Assembly: GCA_014268975.2 (NCBI GenBank)
Contig: CP077096.1
Span: 367,001-431,000 of the forward strand
Origin: Pseudomonas wayambapalatensis
Lineage (GTDB): Bacteria; Pseudomonadota; Gammaproteobacteria; Pseudomonadales; Pseudomonadaceae
Direction: 5' to 3'
Length of the DNA: 64,000 nt
The notes below the pieces were generated by a model. The model made no database searches. It saw only the letters and a list, made by a program, of their open reading frames with translations, and had not been told where the DNA came from. This document shows positions 26,244-35,087 of the stretch, piece by piece. The position numbers and the translations under genes are program-made. Each line of letters begins with the position of its first letter. The first letter of the stretch is position 1.

Positions 26244-28610
26244 TCACTGCCCCGGTGGCACCAGGCGCAAGGTACTGCGCGCCGGAATCACCCCCATCTG
26301 CGCCTTGTGATACCGCCCCTGTACATAATCTTCGGCCTGGTCCGAGTAATGGCGGTCGAACGGCACGCCACTCTGGCCTACAGGGTTGATGGTCAGCGCT
26401 TGCCCGGCGTCGGCGAAGTCGATCAGGCGTCGGGTCGAAGGCCCGTAGTTCACCGGCCAGGGCGCCGGGCCGATCTTCGCCGACAGGTTGTTCGGCACCT
26501 CATGGGTGCCCGGTGCGGCGAAGGGGCCGACATTGAACAGCAGGTTCAACGGTTTCTGCTGACCCAGCGGGTGGTTATGGGTGAGGGTGTGGGCCTTGCC
26601 CCATTGCCAGTCGGCCGGGTCGCTGCCGTACAGCTCGCGCAGATGCGCCAGGCTGCGTTGCCAGGCCTGGCGGACGATGGCGGTGCGGTCGGTGCGGTCG
26701 TGGCCGCCGCGCAGGTTCCACCAGGGTGAGTCGGCATCGGCGGCCAGGCGCGGTAGCGCGGCGTCGATGGCGCGGGTGCTGATCAGCACCTGGAACCAGG
26801 TGTCGCCCAGTTCGTCATGCAGGGCCGCGAACGCCAGCTCGTAGAGGAACTGGTTGAACAGCGTGGCGCTGGTCGAATCCAGTGGATAGTCGCCGCGCCA
26901 TGCGGCCAGTTGTTCGACCAGTTCCTTCTGTTCGTCACCCTCGGCGATCGCACGCAAGGTATTGAGCAGCGGCGCCAAGGTGCGGGGGCCGTAGTCGGTG
27001 CTGGTGTCCAGCTGCAGCGCCTGGCTGTTCTGCACATCCCATTTGACTTGCGGGTCGGCCAGTCGACGATCCAGCTGGCGGCCACGGTCGGGCAGGTTGT
27101 AATAGCCGGGGATCGGCATGGCGGCCGGGGGCTGGTAGTTGGCCGAGACGATGTAGCCGCTGGGCGGATTCTCCTGCTGGGGATTGGCGCTGAAGGGGTA
27201 GAAGCCGAGCTTGTCGGCCTGGTGGGTGCTGCCGTCGAGAATGAACGCCGGGTTGCCCCCGTCCGGACGAATCGGCAATTGCGCCGAGGCCCACCAGCCG
27301 ATGTCACCGCGAGCGTTGGCCCAGACCAGGTTCAGCCCCGGTGCCTGGATCTTCGCCGCGGCCTCGCGCATCTTGCCCAGGGTGTCGGCGCGGTTGACCT
27401 GGTAGAAGGCATCAAGGATGGGGTTTTCGGTTTCGAGGAAGGCCCACCACATGGCGACAGGGGTTTGCCCTGCGGTTTCGCCGAGCACATCGTTGACGAT
27501 CGGCCCGTGGGGCGAGCGACGCAGGGTGATGGTCACCGGAGCTTCGCCCTTGACCGCGATCTGCTGCTCGGTTGTCTCCAGCGCGCGCCATTGGCCATCG
27601 ACCATGACCTGGTTGGTGTCGGCGGGGTTGGTCTTCTCGGCGATCAGATCGACGTCGTCGTTCTGGAACATGGTCAGGCTCCAGCCGAAGTCGCGATTGT
27701 GACCGAGCAGGGCGAAGGGGTTCAGCGCCTGGAAATAGCCGTAGAGGTTGAAGCCGGGCGCCGACAGTTCAGCCTCGTACCACACTGCCGGTACTGCGAA
27801 GCCGATATGCGGATCGCCCGCCAGCAGCGGGCGGCCACTGCGGGTATGGCTGCCGGCGACAGCCCAGGCGTTGCTGCCTTCGAACTGCGGGATACCCGCG
27901 TCGCCAAGCGCCTGGTGGCTGAGCCGGGCCAGGCCTTCGAGTGCGCGCCAGTCGTTGGCGGCAAGGGCCGGGTGCAGAGCTCCGTCAGGTTGCCAGTCGA
28001 GGTCGAAGATCTTCAGGTAGTCGGGGCCGAGCTGATCGCGGATATAGGTCAGCGCAGGTTCGGTGCGAAAGGCGGCGGCGAAACTGTAGGCCAGGTAGCC
28101 GGCGATGCTCAGGGTGTCTTCGGCGGTGAAGGGGCGTTCAGGGATACCGAGGACGTCGAACTCCACCGGCTTGGGATGGCTGGCCTGCCAGCTGTTCACG
28201 CCGTCCAGGTAGGCCTGCAGTGCGAGCCAGGACGGTGACTGGTGATCCAGGCGCTCGACCATCCGCGCCGCCTGCTCGCGGATGCGCAGGCTGCGAAACA
28301 GGGTGTCGGTGGGCACCAGTTTGCTGCCCAGCACTTCGGCCAGCTCACCACGTGCCAGGCGGCGCACCAGTTCCATCTGGAACAGCCGGTCCTGGGCGTG
28401 CACATAGCCCAGGGCGCGGTACAGGTCAGGCTCGTTCTGCGCCTGTAGATGCGGTACACCGCGTTCGTCGTAGCGCACGCTGACCGGTGCGCTCAAGCCG
28501 GTGATAGCCACTTCGCCCTCGCGCTGCGGCAGCTTGCCGTGCACGTACCAGTAACCGGCACCCGCGGCTACGGCCACGACGATGGCAAGCAGAGTGAGGC
28601 TGCGCTTCAT
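26244..28610 (-). CDS. Penicillin acylase family protein, possible acyl-homoserine-lactone acylase (HacB-like)
   Basis: 788-residue Ntn hydrolase, exported and self-cleaved. An N-terminal helix (RSLTLLAIVVAVAAGAGYWYV) acts as signal or anchor. The alpha part (about residues 30-245) is followed by the autoprocessing site FEG/SNAWAVAG, where Ser246 becomes the N-terminal nucleophile of the beta subunit. Further family blocks are LLAGDPHIGFAVPAVWYE, GHNRDFGWSLT and NLVWANARGDIGWW. P. aeruginosa has related acylases (PvdQ, QuiP, HacB) that cleave long-chain homoserine lactones; gene neighbourhood suggests HacB, from memory. Actual substrate is not predictable. The start at 28610 has an AAGGAA site; a longer frame to 28661 is less likely. 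Confidence 0.85.
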   Translation of the reverse strand: MKRSLTLLAIVVAVAAGAGYWYVHGKLPQREGEVAITGLSAPVSVRYDERGVPHLQAQNEPDLYRALGYVHAQDRLFQMELVRRLARGELAEVLGSKLVPTDTLFRSLRIREQAARMVERLDHQSPSWLALQAYLDGVNSWQASHPKPVEFDVLGIPERPFTAEDTLSIAGYLAYSFAAAFRTEPALTYIRDQLGPDYLKIFDLDWQPDGALHPALAANDWRALEGLARLSHQALGDAGIPQFEGSNAWAVAGSHTRSGRPLLAGDPHIGFAVPAVWYEAELSAPGFNLYGYFQALNPFALLGHNRDFGWSLTMFQNDDVDLIAEKTNPADTNQVMVDGQWRALETTEQQIAVKGEAPVTITLRRSPHGPIVNDVLGETAGQTPVAMWWAFLETENPILDAFYQVNRADTLGKMREAAAKIQAPGLNLVWANARGDIGWWASAQLPIRPDGGNPAFILDGSTHQADKLGFYPFSANPQQENPPSGYIVSANYQPPAAMPIPGYYNLPDRGRQLDRRLADPQVKWDVQNSQALQLDTSTDYGPRTLAPLLNTLRAIAEGDEQKELVEQLAAWRGDYPLDSTSATLFNQFLYELAFAALHDELGDTWFQVLISTRAIDAALPRLAADADSPWWNLRGGHDRTDRTAIVRQAWQRSLAHLRELYGSDPADWQWGKAHTLTHNHPLGQQKPLNLLFNVGPFAAPGTHEVPNNLSAKIGPAPWPVNYGPSTRRLIDFADAGQALTINPVGQSGVPFDRHYSDQAEDYVQGRYHKAQMGVIPARSTLRLVPPGQ

Positions 28611-28703
28611 AGAATTCCTTGTGCCGTTAACGAGGGGGCGAGCGGCTGCTGAACACCGCAAAACGCGTTGAGAATAGCCTTCCCGGCGTGACAGGTCTGC
28701 CCT

Positions 28704-29267
28704 TTACTGCGCTTCTTTCTGCCACGGGCAATAGCAGCCGCTGGCCAGGGCATTGGAGGCCTGTACCTGACGGCCTTGCAGCAGCGCCTGGATCACCGGC
28801 TCGATGAAACTGTTGCTCGAGTTGCACACTGCGCCTTCGCTGTAAGGGCCGAAATAGGCGAGCTGACCCTTGCGATCCCAGATCGCCACAGCCGGTGACG
28901 CAGGCAGGTATTCGCTGCCGGGCAGGTCGCCGACGGGTTGCAAGGCGCCAAGGTTGGCGGGTAGTTGGCCGTGACTGCCAGGCTTTTGCAGTACATGGAA
29001 GGTCACACCCTGTGCGGCGAAGTGCTCGATCAGCTCGGCCAAGTGTTGCTGGTTACCGACGTTGCAAGGGCAGGCCGGGTCCCAGAAGTGCACGACGCGG
29101 ATCGGGCCGGGGCCTGCGAGCTCGGCGGGCAGTTGCAACTGGCTGCCGTCGAACAGCGTGGCCTGGTTGTCGAAGGTGCGCAGGTAGCGGGACTGGAAAC
29201 TGTCGTAGGCCCACCACAGCAGGGCGGCGCAGACCAGGGTGGTGAGCAGCGTGGTAAAAATTCGCAT
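28704..29267 (-). CDS. Thioredoxin-like membrane-anchored protein with CxC motifs (DUF6436 type)
   Basis: 187-residue protein with an N-terminal helix (FTTLLTTLVCAALLWWAY) and a periplasmic thioredoxin-like domain: VVHFWDPACPCNVGNQQHL is the strand and active-site helix, ASPAVAIWDRKGQLAYFG the cis-Pro side. The active site is Cys66-Pro-Cys68, a CxC rather than CxxC. A second CxC (Cys178, Cys180) lies at the C-terminus, and Cys148 between them. A redox or metal-handling role is possible; function unknown. It is transcribed toward the acylase gene and diverges from the hydrolase at 29380. Confidence 0.8.
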   Translation of the reverse strand: MRIFTTLLTTLVCAALLWWAYDSFQSRYLRTFDNQATLFDGSQLQLPAELAGPGPIRVVHFWDPACPCNVGNQQHLAELIEHFAAQGVTFHVLQKPGSHGQLPANLGALQPVGDLPGSEYLPASPAVAIWDRKGQLAYFGPYSEGAVCNSSNSFIEPVIQALLQGRQVQASNALASGCYCPWQKEAQ

Positions 29268-29379
29268 GGTGATTCCGTAGAAAACGACACGACCGCTTCT
29301 GCAGGGGACGCCAGCTTGCCATGACCGGGCTCAGAGCTGAATATCGCAGATCAATACTCGCGCCATTGTGGATGTCTCC

Positions 29380-30309
29380 ATGCCGTCACCCTTTGACCCC
29401 GACCTGCTGCGTACCAGCCTTGCCCCGCTGGCGGCGCGCCAGCCACTGTCGGCCCAGGCCCTCGACTACCAGCGCTTCTATGGCCTCGACCTGCCGGCGC
29501 AAAGCTGGCTGGGCGCCTTCAGTGTGGCGGGTTTCGACCTGGTGGGGCAGGTGTGGCTGCCGGATGCGCCGGTGGCGACATTGTTCCTGCTGCATGGTTA
29601 CTACGACCATATGGGGCTGTATCGTCATGTGATTGGCTGGGCGCTGCAGCAGGGCTTCGCGGTGATCGGCTGCGACCTGCCAGGTCACGGGCTGTCCAGC
29701 GGCGAGCGGGCCAGCATCGCCGACTTCGCGGTCTACCAGCAGGTGCTCGATGCGCTCTTCGAGCAAGCGCGCAGGCTCGACCTGCCACGGCCCTGGCACC
29801 TGTGCGGGCAGAGCACGGGTGGGGCCATCGTGGTCGATCATCTGCTGCACTGCGGCGAGCAGAGCCCGGCCGACGGCCAGGTGATCCTGCTGGCGCCGTT
29901 GGTGCGGCCGCGGGCCTGGCACTGGTCGAAGTTGAGTTATCGGGTGCTGCGTCATTTCGTCGATGGTATCGAGCGACGCTTCAGCGCCAATACCAATGAC
30001 CCGGCGTTTCTCGCGTTCCTCGAGGCCGACCCGCTGCAGCCGCGGCGCCTGCCGACGGCATGGGTGGGCGCGCTGATGGCCTGGATCAAGCGCATCGAGG
30101 CGGCGCCGCACAGTCGGCGTCGGCCGCTGATCGTCCAGGGCGAGGCGGACGGCACGGTGGACTGGCCATACAACCTCAGGGTGCTGAAGGAGAAGTTCGA
30201 CGAGCCGCAGATTCTCCTGCTGCCCGAGGCGCGGCATCACCTGGCCAACGAGCTGCTGGATATTCGCCAGCGCTACTTCAACTTTCTCGACCAGCGCCTG
30301 CTCACTTGA
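29380..30309 (+). CDS. Alpha/beta hydrolase, monoacylglycerol lipase/lysophospholipase type
   Basis: 309-residue serine hydrolase. The Hydrolase_4 blocks are TLFLLHGYYDHMGLYRHV, GCDLPGHGLSSGERASI and the nucleophile elbow HLCGQSTGGAIV (Ser in GQSTGG); the acid is likely in IVQGEADGTVDW and the His in EARHHLANE. No signal peptide, so probably cytoplasmic or membrane-peripheral. ATG 29380 and GTG 29368 are both possible starts; neither has a strong ribosome site. The 3' end overlaps the convergent DUF2059 gene by 8 bases. Confidence 0.87.
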   Translation: MPSPFDPDLLRTSLAPLAARQPLSAQALDYQRFYGLDLPAQSWLGAFSVAGFDLVGQVWLPDAPVATLFLLHGYYDHMGLYRHVIGWALQQGFAVIGCDLPGHGLSSGERASIADFAVYQQVLDALFEQARRLDLPRPWHLCGQSTGGAIVVDHLLHCGEQSPADGQVILLAPLVRPRAWHWSKLSYRVLRHFVDGIERRFSANTNDPAFLAFLEADPLQPRRLPTAWVGALMAWIKRIEAAPHSRRRPLIVQGEADGTVDWPYNLRVLKEKFDEPQILLLPEARHHLANELLDIRQRYFNFLDQRLLT

Positions 30310-31054
30310 GGTTGGCGCTGCTCTGGCCGACGGCCAGCCCCGCACGCACTGCAGCCAGCGCGGCGCTGTAGTAGGCCTTGCCCTCTGCGGATTCGGCGAA
30401 GGTGGCGAACGCTTCCAGCTCGTCGTCGGACAGTTCGCGGTAGACATACAACAAGGTGTTGTTCAGGTCTTCGCCAATCTCGTTCATCAAGCGTTGGCGC
30501 TGACCATCGAGCAGGCCCTGGGCCTGGCCGCTGCCGAACAGGCCGGGGATCATCGAGCTGAGGCTGTCGGCGGCAACTCCGGCGATCGCCAGGCTGACCT
30601 CGGCCCCCGCTTCGCGGGCGGGCAGGGCCTGGGCCAGGTGACCGATGGCCAGCAGACGGTTGTCGCTGGCCTGGATGCGGGGAAGGCCCTTGGCGTTCTT
30701 GGCCAATTGGTCCTTGCGCGTGGCCAGCAGCTCGGCGGCAACCACCTTGCGCCCCAGTGGCGATTGGAAGAACGCCAGCGCCGGCGCCGGGTTCTTCAGG
30801 TTGGCGCGCAGTTGGGCCTGGGCGCGTTGATCCATCGCCTGGGCCTGGAAGCGTTGGTTGCTGTTGTCGACGAGCGCCTGGAAAACCGCGGGCGGCAGGC
30901 TGTTGCGGTAGCGCTGCTGGGCGGCCCCGATGGCGTCATTGAAGTGGGCGCGCTGGTCGGGCCAGCCGGCGGCCTTGTACAGTTGGTCGAGGCTGTCTGC
31001 CCAGACAGGCATGGTGCAGATCATCAGCACAAGCAGGGAAAACAAACGGCGCAT
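30302..31054 (-). CDS. DUF2059 family exported protein
   Basis: 250-residue protein with a signal peptide (MRRLFSLLVLMICTMPVWAD). The C-terminal part (YVYRELSDDELEAFATFAESAEGKAYYSAA) is the DUF2059 helix pair, whose function is unknown. The rest is helical and rich in Gln and Ala. Convergent and overlapping by 8 bases with the upstream hydrolase gene. Confidence 0.82.
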   Translation of the reverse strand: MRRLFSLLVLMICTMPVWADSLDQLYKAAGWPDQRAHFNDAIGAAQQRYRNSLPPAVFQALVDNSNQRFQAQAMDQRAQAQLRANLKNPAPALAFFQSPLGRKVVAAELLATRKDQLAKNAKGLPRIQASDNRLLAIGHLAQALPAREAGAEVSLAIAGVAADSLSSMIPGLFGSGQAQGLLDGQRQRLMNEIGEDLNNTLLYVYRELSDDELEAFATFAESAEGKAYYSAALAAVRAGLAVGQSSANLK

Positions 31055-31176
31055 TCAGGACTCCTGTCGGCAGGCCGCTATTGTCCGTGGGGTGGTACGC
31101 CTTTGTCGAGATATCAGCGCGCTTCTCGGCCAAGTGGCGCTGTCCGTGCTCATGGCTAATGGATATGATGCGCGCC

Positions 31177-31800
31177 ATGCATACCTCTCCCGAACATCCG
31201 CTGCTGTCGATCATCGTCGACGACCTGGCCACCCGTGGCTGGTCGCAGCAGGCACTTTTCCTGCCGCTCGAGCTGGCCCGCGCCTTGGCCACCGAGTGTC
31301 GCAGGCGCCATGCCGAGGGCGAACTGAGCCCCGCAGGTGTCGGCAGGGGGGCGGCCCAGGAGGTGCGCGAGGCGATCCGTGGCGACCAGATCCAGTGGAT
31401 CGACCCCGGCCAGGCCGAGGCCTGCGACCGCTACCTTGAGCTCATGGACAACCTGCGCCAGGCGATCAACCAAGGGCTGTTCCTGGGGTTGGAAGACTTC
31501 GAGTGTCATTTCGCCCTGTATCCGCCGGGCGCCTTCTACCGCAGGCATCTTGACCGTTTCCGCGACGACGACCGGCGCATGGTGTCGGTGGTGCTCTATC
31601 TCAATGAGCGCTGGCAAGCCGAAGACGGCGGGCAGTTGCGGATGTTCCTTGCCGACGACGTCGAGCATGACGTCCAGCCCGAGGCCGGCAGCCTGGTGGT
31701 GTTCCTGTCGGGTGAAGTCCCGCATGAAGTCCTACCGGCCAATCGCGCACGCCTGTCACTGACAGGCTGGTTCCGGCGCCGTGGCAATGATCCCTTCTGA
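31177..31800 (+). CDS. 2-oxoglutarate/Fe(II) oxygenase, probable EF-Tu prolyl 4-hydroxylase (PPHD)
   Basis: 207-residue cytoplasmic double-stranded beta-helix oxygenase. The iron triad is His124-x-Asp126 (YRRHLDRF) and His183 (EVPHEVLP); the 2-oxoglutarate-binding Arg192 follows in NRARLSLTGWF. It matches in length, motif spacing and neighbourhood the P. putida enzyme PPHD, a homologue of human PHD2 that hydroxylates a prolyl residue in the switch I loop of EF-Tu. I choose ATG 31177 because numbering from it fits that protein; the upstream frame from 31081 lacks family similarity. The DUF523 gene overlaps its end. Confidence 0.87.
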   Translation: MHTSPEHPLLSIIVDDLATRGWSQQALFLPLELARALATECRRRHAEGELSPAGVGRGAAQEVREAIRGDQIQWIDPGQAEACDRYLELMDNLRQAINQGLFLGLEDFECHFALYPPGAFYRRHLDRFRDDDRRMVSVVLYLNERWQAEDGGQLRMFLADDVEHDVQPEAGSLVVFLSGEVPHEVLPANRARLSLTGWFRRRGNDPF

Positions 31801-32278
31801 GTCGCCCAAGGTACTGGTCAGTGCCTGTCTGCTGGGGCAGCCGGTGCGCTATGACGGACGCGACAGCGGCCACCCCGATCTGCTCAAGCAATGGCAGGCC
31901 GAGGGGCGTGTAGTGCCCTTGTGCCCGGAGGTGGCGGGTGGCTTGCCGACGCCGCGACCGCCGGCGGAGATCCAGGGCGGGCAGGGTGGCCAGGTGCTCG
32001 ATGGGCAGGTTCAGGTTCTGACCGTGGCTGGCGAGGATGTCAGTGCGGCCTTTCTGGGCGGCGCTCGGCAGGCCCTGGCGCTGGTGCGGCGGCATGGGAT
32101 TCGGGTTGCGGTGCTCAAGTCCGGTAGCCCGTCGTGCGGTAACCGACTGACCTACGATGGCAGTTTCAGCGGGGTGAAGGTGCCGGGGGAGGGTGTCGTT
32201 GCTGCGCTGTTGCGCCGGGAAGGGGTGCTGGTGTTCAGCGAGCTGGAGCTGGATGAGGCGCAACGGGCACTCGGGTAG
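31787..32278 (+). CDS. DUF523 family protein
   Basis: 163-residue cytoplasmic protein. The DUF523 signature VLVSACLLGQPVRYDG is at the N-terminus, with LCPEVAGGLPTPRPPAEI and the Cys-containing LKSGSPSCGN further on; these conserved Cys residues suggest metal or cofactor binding, but function is unknown. ATG 31787 (GTG 31781 also possible) lies inside the end of the PPHD gene, so the two are probably co-translated. Confidence 0.85.
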   Translation: MIPSESPKVLVSACLLGQPVRYDGRDSGHPDLLKQWQAEGRVVPLCPEVAGGLPTPRPPAEIQGGQGGQVLDGQVQVLTVAGEDVSAAFLGGARQALALVRRHGIRVAVLKSGSPSCGNRLTYDGSFSGVKVPGEGVVAALLRREGVLVFSELELDEAQRALG

Positions 32279-32293
32279 TTCGGTGTCGTTCCT

Positions 32294-32363
32294 TTCGCGG
32301 GCAAGCCCGCTCCCACAGGGTTGGGCTCACCACAGGCCTTGTGGGAGCGGGCTTGCCCGCGAA
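32294..32363. repeat. Inverted REP pair
   Basis: Reverse copy 32294-32317 and forward copy 32340-32363, in the gap between two convergent genes. Confidence 0.9.
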
Positions 32364-32378
32364 GAGAACGCCGCGATA

Positions 32379-32858
32379 TCACTGCTGCGCCGCCGTCTTC
32401 TCGAACCACTTCTGCTCGAGCTCCGCCATCCGCCCACTGTCCTTGAGCCGCTGCAGGGCATTGTTCAGCGTGCTCTCGAAGGCCGGATTGTCCTTCTGGA
32501 ACGGGATCACCAGCTTCTTCTCACCAAACGTCTGGCTGGCATCCAGCGCGCTTTCAGTCGCAGGCTGTTCGCTCGCGGGTGTCAATGCGATGTCGTACTT
32601 GCCACTCTCCACGCCTGTCAGCACTTCGTCGGCGGGCGCCTCGATGAATTCCGCGCGCAGGTCCATCTCGCGGGCCAGGTCTTGGCCGAACTCGATGTCG
32701 AACCCGGTCAGGTGCTCGTTTTCCTTGAAGGCGTAGGGGGCATTGTTGGCTTGCACGGCGATGCGCAGTTCACCCCGGTCGTTGATTTCGTCGATCAGCT
32801 CTGCCTGGGCCAGGGGGCTGATGAGTACTGCCAGCAGTAGGCCAATGGTCAAACGCAT
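32379..32858 (-). CDS. Shortened SBP family 3 periplasmic protein lacking lobe 2
   Basis: 159-residue exported protein (signal MRLTIGLLLAVLISPLAQAE). The first part is a normal amino acid binding-protein lobe 1 (LRIAVQANNAPYAFKENEHLTGFDIEFGQDLARE, YDIALTPA). It then jumps straight to the C-terminal lobe 1 return (LVIPFQKDNPAFESTLNNALQRLKDSGRMAELEQKWF). Full-length relatives are about 240-260 residues, so the segment forming the hinge and lobe 2 is missing in frame. It is not a simple pseudogene: frame, signal and ends are intact. No transporter genes are adjacent. It may act as a signalling or decoy domain, or be a decaying gene. Confidence 0.8.
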   Translation of the reverse strand: MRLTIGLLLAVLISPLAQAELIDEINDRGELRIAVQANNAPYAFKENEHLTGFDIEFGQDLAREMDLRAEFIEAPADEVLTGVESGKYDIALTPASEQPATESALDASQTFGEKKLVIPFQKDNPAFESTLNNALQRLKDSGRMAELEQKWFEKTAAQQ

Positions 32859-33089
32859 GAATATCCCTTTTTATATCTCGGCAGATGAATGTCATTCGCC
32901 GTGGCTTTCTCGTTTTGCCGCGGTCGAACGCAGCCTATGACCCCGACATCGTGCTTAGGTTTACGCCGTCGCTGAAATTTTCATGCCGGCATTTTTGAAC
33001 CTGCGGGGCGGTAACTGGACTATGGTGAAGTACCACCTCGCTTCGTTTAAGTGATAGCGGTCAATTGAAGTGAATGACAGGAGAAGTGA

Positions 33090-33566
33090 ATGAAAAGCCC
33101 AGTGTCGCTTGCTGCCCTTGCCGGTCTGCTGATGGGGGCCTCGCTGTTTGCCAGCGCTGCCGATGCCTTGAAAAGCCAGGAGCCACCGAAAGACGCCAAG
33201 GTCTTCATCGTCTCCCCGGCCGATGGCGCCACGGTCGACAAGACCTTCACCGTCAAGTTCGGCATCGAGGGTATCGCGCTCAAGCCGGCTGGCGACCAGA
33301 CCCCGCACTCCGGGCACCATCACCTGCTGGTGGATGTCGACAAGGCGCCTGTAGCTGACCAGCCATTGCCGACCAGCCTGATGCCTGAGGGCAACCAACC
33401 CCTGCCAGCCGGGCCGCAGGTGCTGCATTTCGGCAAGGCGCAGACCGAGGCGACCATCACCCTGACCCCGGGCAAGCACACCCTGCAACTGGTGCTGGGC
33501 GACCAGTACCATGTGCCGTTCAAGCCAAGCGTCGAGTCGAAGAAGATCACCGTCAATGTGAAGTGA
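33090..33566 (+). CDS. DUF4399 periplasmic protein
   Basis: 158-residue exported protein with a signal ending FASAAD. The DUF4399 domain carries VFIVSPADGATVDKTFTVKFG, the His cluster TPHSGHHHLLVDVD and the closing HTLQLVLGDQYHVPF. The His-rich strand suggests copper or other metal binding, as in other Ig-like periplasmic domains; function is unknown. Strong AGGAG site before the ATG. It stands alone. Confidence 0.85.
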   Translation: MKSPVSLAALAGLLMGASLFASAADALKSQEPPKDAKVFIVSPADGATVDKTFTVKFGIEGIALKPAGDQTPHSGHHHLLVDVDKAPVADQPLPTSLMPEGNQPLPAGPQVLHFGKAQTEATITLTPGKHTLQLVLGDQYHVPFKPSVESKKITVNVK

Positions 33567-33575
33567 CGCCTGGAA

Positions 33576-33614
33576 GCTTCGCGGCGCTTCGGCGCCCCGA
33601 TTCGACCGCGAAGC
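33576..33614. repeat. REP-like palindrome, second type
   Basis: GCTTCGCGG (33576-33584) pairs with CCGCGAAGC (33606-33614) around the core cttcggcgccccga. The same core occurs in a REP-like element at 57780-57812. Confidence 0.7.
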
Positions 33615-33636
33615 AGAACACTCGGATCGCGCAGGC

Positions 33637-33666
33637 AAAAAAAGGGAGGCCACCAGGGCCTCCCTT
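33637..33666 (-). terminator. Intrinsic terminator of serA, usable in both directions
   Basis: AAGGGAGGCC (33642-33651) pairs with GGCCTCCCTT (33657-33666) around ACCAG. Read on the minus strand it ends in a run of Ts, 20 bases after the serA stop. Confidence 0.88.
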
Positions 33667-33685
33667 CTTCATGCAGCCATCAGGC

Positions 33686-34915
33686 TCAGAACAGGACGCG
33701 CGAGCGGATGGTGCCCTTGACGTGCTGCAGCTTCTCTTGCGCCAGGTCCGAGTACTCGGCGTCGACGTCGATGACCACGTAACCCACTTTCTCGTCGGTC
33801 TGCAGGAACTGACCGGAGATGTTGATGCCGTTCTCAGCGAAGACCTTGTTGATCTCGCTGAGTACGCCCGGGATGTTTTCGTGGATGTGCAGCAGGCGGT
33901 GCTTGCCCGGGTGCGCCGGCAGGGCCACTTCAGGGAAGTTGACCGAGGATACGGACGTACCGTTGTCGCTGTACTTGACCAGCTTCTCGGCCACTTCCAG
34001 GCCGATGTTGGCCTGGGCTTCGGCGGTCGAACCACCGATGTGCGGGGTCAGGATCACGTTGTCCAGGCCACGCAGTGGGCTTTCGAACTCTTCGTCGTTC
34101 GAGCGCGGCTCGACCGGGAACACGTCGATGGCGGCGCCGATCAGGTGCTTGTCCTTGATCGCGGCAGCCAGGTGATCCAGTTCGACCACGGTGCCACGGG
34201 CAGCGTTGATCAGGATCGAGCCCTTCTTCATCGCGCGGATTTCCTTCTCGCCGATCATCCACTGGGTGGATGGCAGCTCAGGCACGTGCAGCGAGACGAT
34301 GTCGGCCAGGCCCAGCAGTTCGTTGAGGCTGGTGACCTGGGTGGCGTTGCCCAGTGGCAGCTTGGTCAGCGGGTCGAAGAAGTAGACCTGCATGCCGACG
34401 CTTTCGGCCAGAACCGACAGCTGGGTGCCGATCGAGCCGTAGCCGACGATGCCGAGCTTCTTGCCGCGGATCTCGAAGGAGTTGGCCGCGCTCTTGATCC
34501 AGCCACCGCGGTGGCAGGAGGCGTTCTTCTCGGGGATGCCGCGCAGCAGCAGGATGGCTTCGGCCAGCACCAGTTCGGCAACCGAACGGGTGTTGGAGTA
34601 CGGCGCGTTGAACACCGCGATGCCGCGCTCGCGGGCCGCGTTCAGGTCAACCTGGTTGGTGCCGATGCAGAAGCAGCCGACCGCGACCAGTTTCTTCGCA
34701 CAGTCAAAGACTTCTTCAGTCAGTTGAGTGCGCGAGCGGATGCCGATGAAGTGGGCGTCCGCGATCTTTTCCTTCAGTTGCGCATCCGGCAGTGAGCCAG
34801 TGAGGTACTCGATGTTGGTGTACCCGGCAGCCTTGAGGGTGTCCACAGCATTCTGGTGGACGCCTTCGAGAAGAAGGAACCTGATCTTGCTCTTGTCGAG
34901 AGAAGTCTTGCTCAT
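33686..34915 (-). CDS. serA: D-3-phosphoglycerate dehydrogenase
   Basis: 409-residue cytoplasmic enzyme catalysing the first step of serine synthesis, 3-phosphoglycerate to 3-phosphohydroxypyruvate with NAD. The NAD motif is LGIVGYGSIGTQLSVLAE, catalytic Arg and His blocks are NAARGTVVEL and LTPHIGGSTAEAQ, and a C-terminal ACT domain (LLHIHENIPGVLSEINKVF) gives serine feedback, as in E. coli SerA (410 residues). Enzymes of this type also reduce 2-oxoglutarate to D-2-hydroxyglutarate. It diverges from a probable D-2-hydroxyglutarate dehydrogenase that would recycle that product. Confidence 0.96.
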   Translation of the reverse strand: MSKTSLDKSKIRFLLLEGVHQNAVDTLKAAGYTNIEYLTGSLPDAQLKEKIADAHFIGIRSRTQLTEEVFDCAKKLVAVGCFCIGTNQVDLNAARERGIAVFNAPYSNTRSVAELVLAEAILLLRGIPEKNASCHRGGWIKSAANSFEIRGKKLGIVGYGSIGTQLSVLAESVGMQVYFFDPLTKLPLGNATQVTSLNELLGLADIVSLHVPELPSTQWMIGEKEIRAMKKGSILINAARGTVVELDHLAAAIKDKHLIGAAIDVFPVEPRSNDEEFESPLRGLDNVILTPHIGGSTAEAQANIGLEVAEKLVKYSDNGTSVSSVNFPEVALPAHPGKHRLLHIHENIPGVLSEINKVFAENGINISGQFLQTDEKVGYVVIDVDAEYSDLAQEKLQHVKGTIRSRVLF

Positions 34916-35087
34916 CTGCGTAAACCTGTATCCCGGAGAAAAAATGGCGAGGGGGGCAAAGCGGCGCGGCGACGGGCCTTAGCACGATCGACGGGAGGGC
35001 TATGCTAGCATACGCGACACCGTCTGAGCTTATCCCGACAGGTGAAGAGTGCTCAGGGTGACTATGAATCATTCGAGAGTTCTGGCG

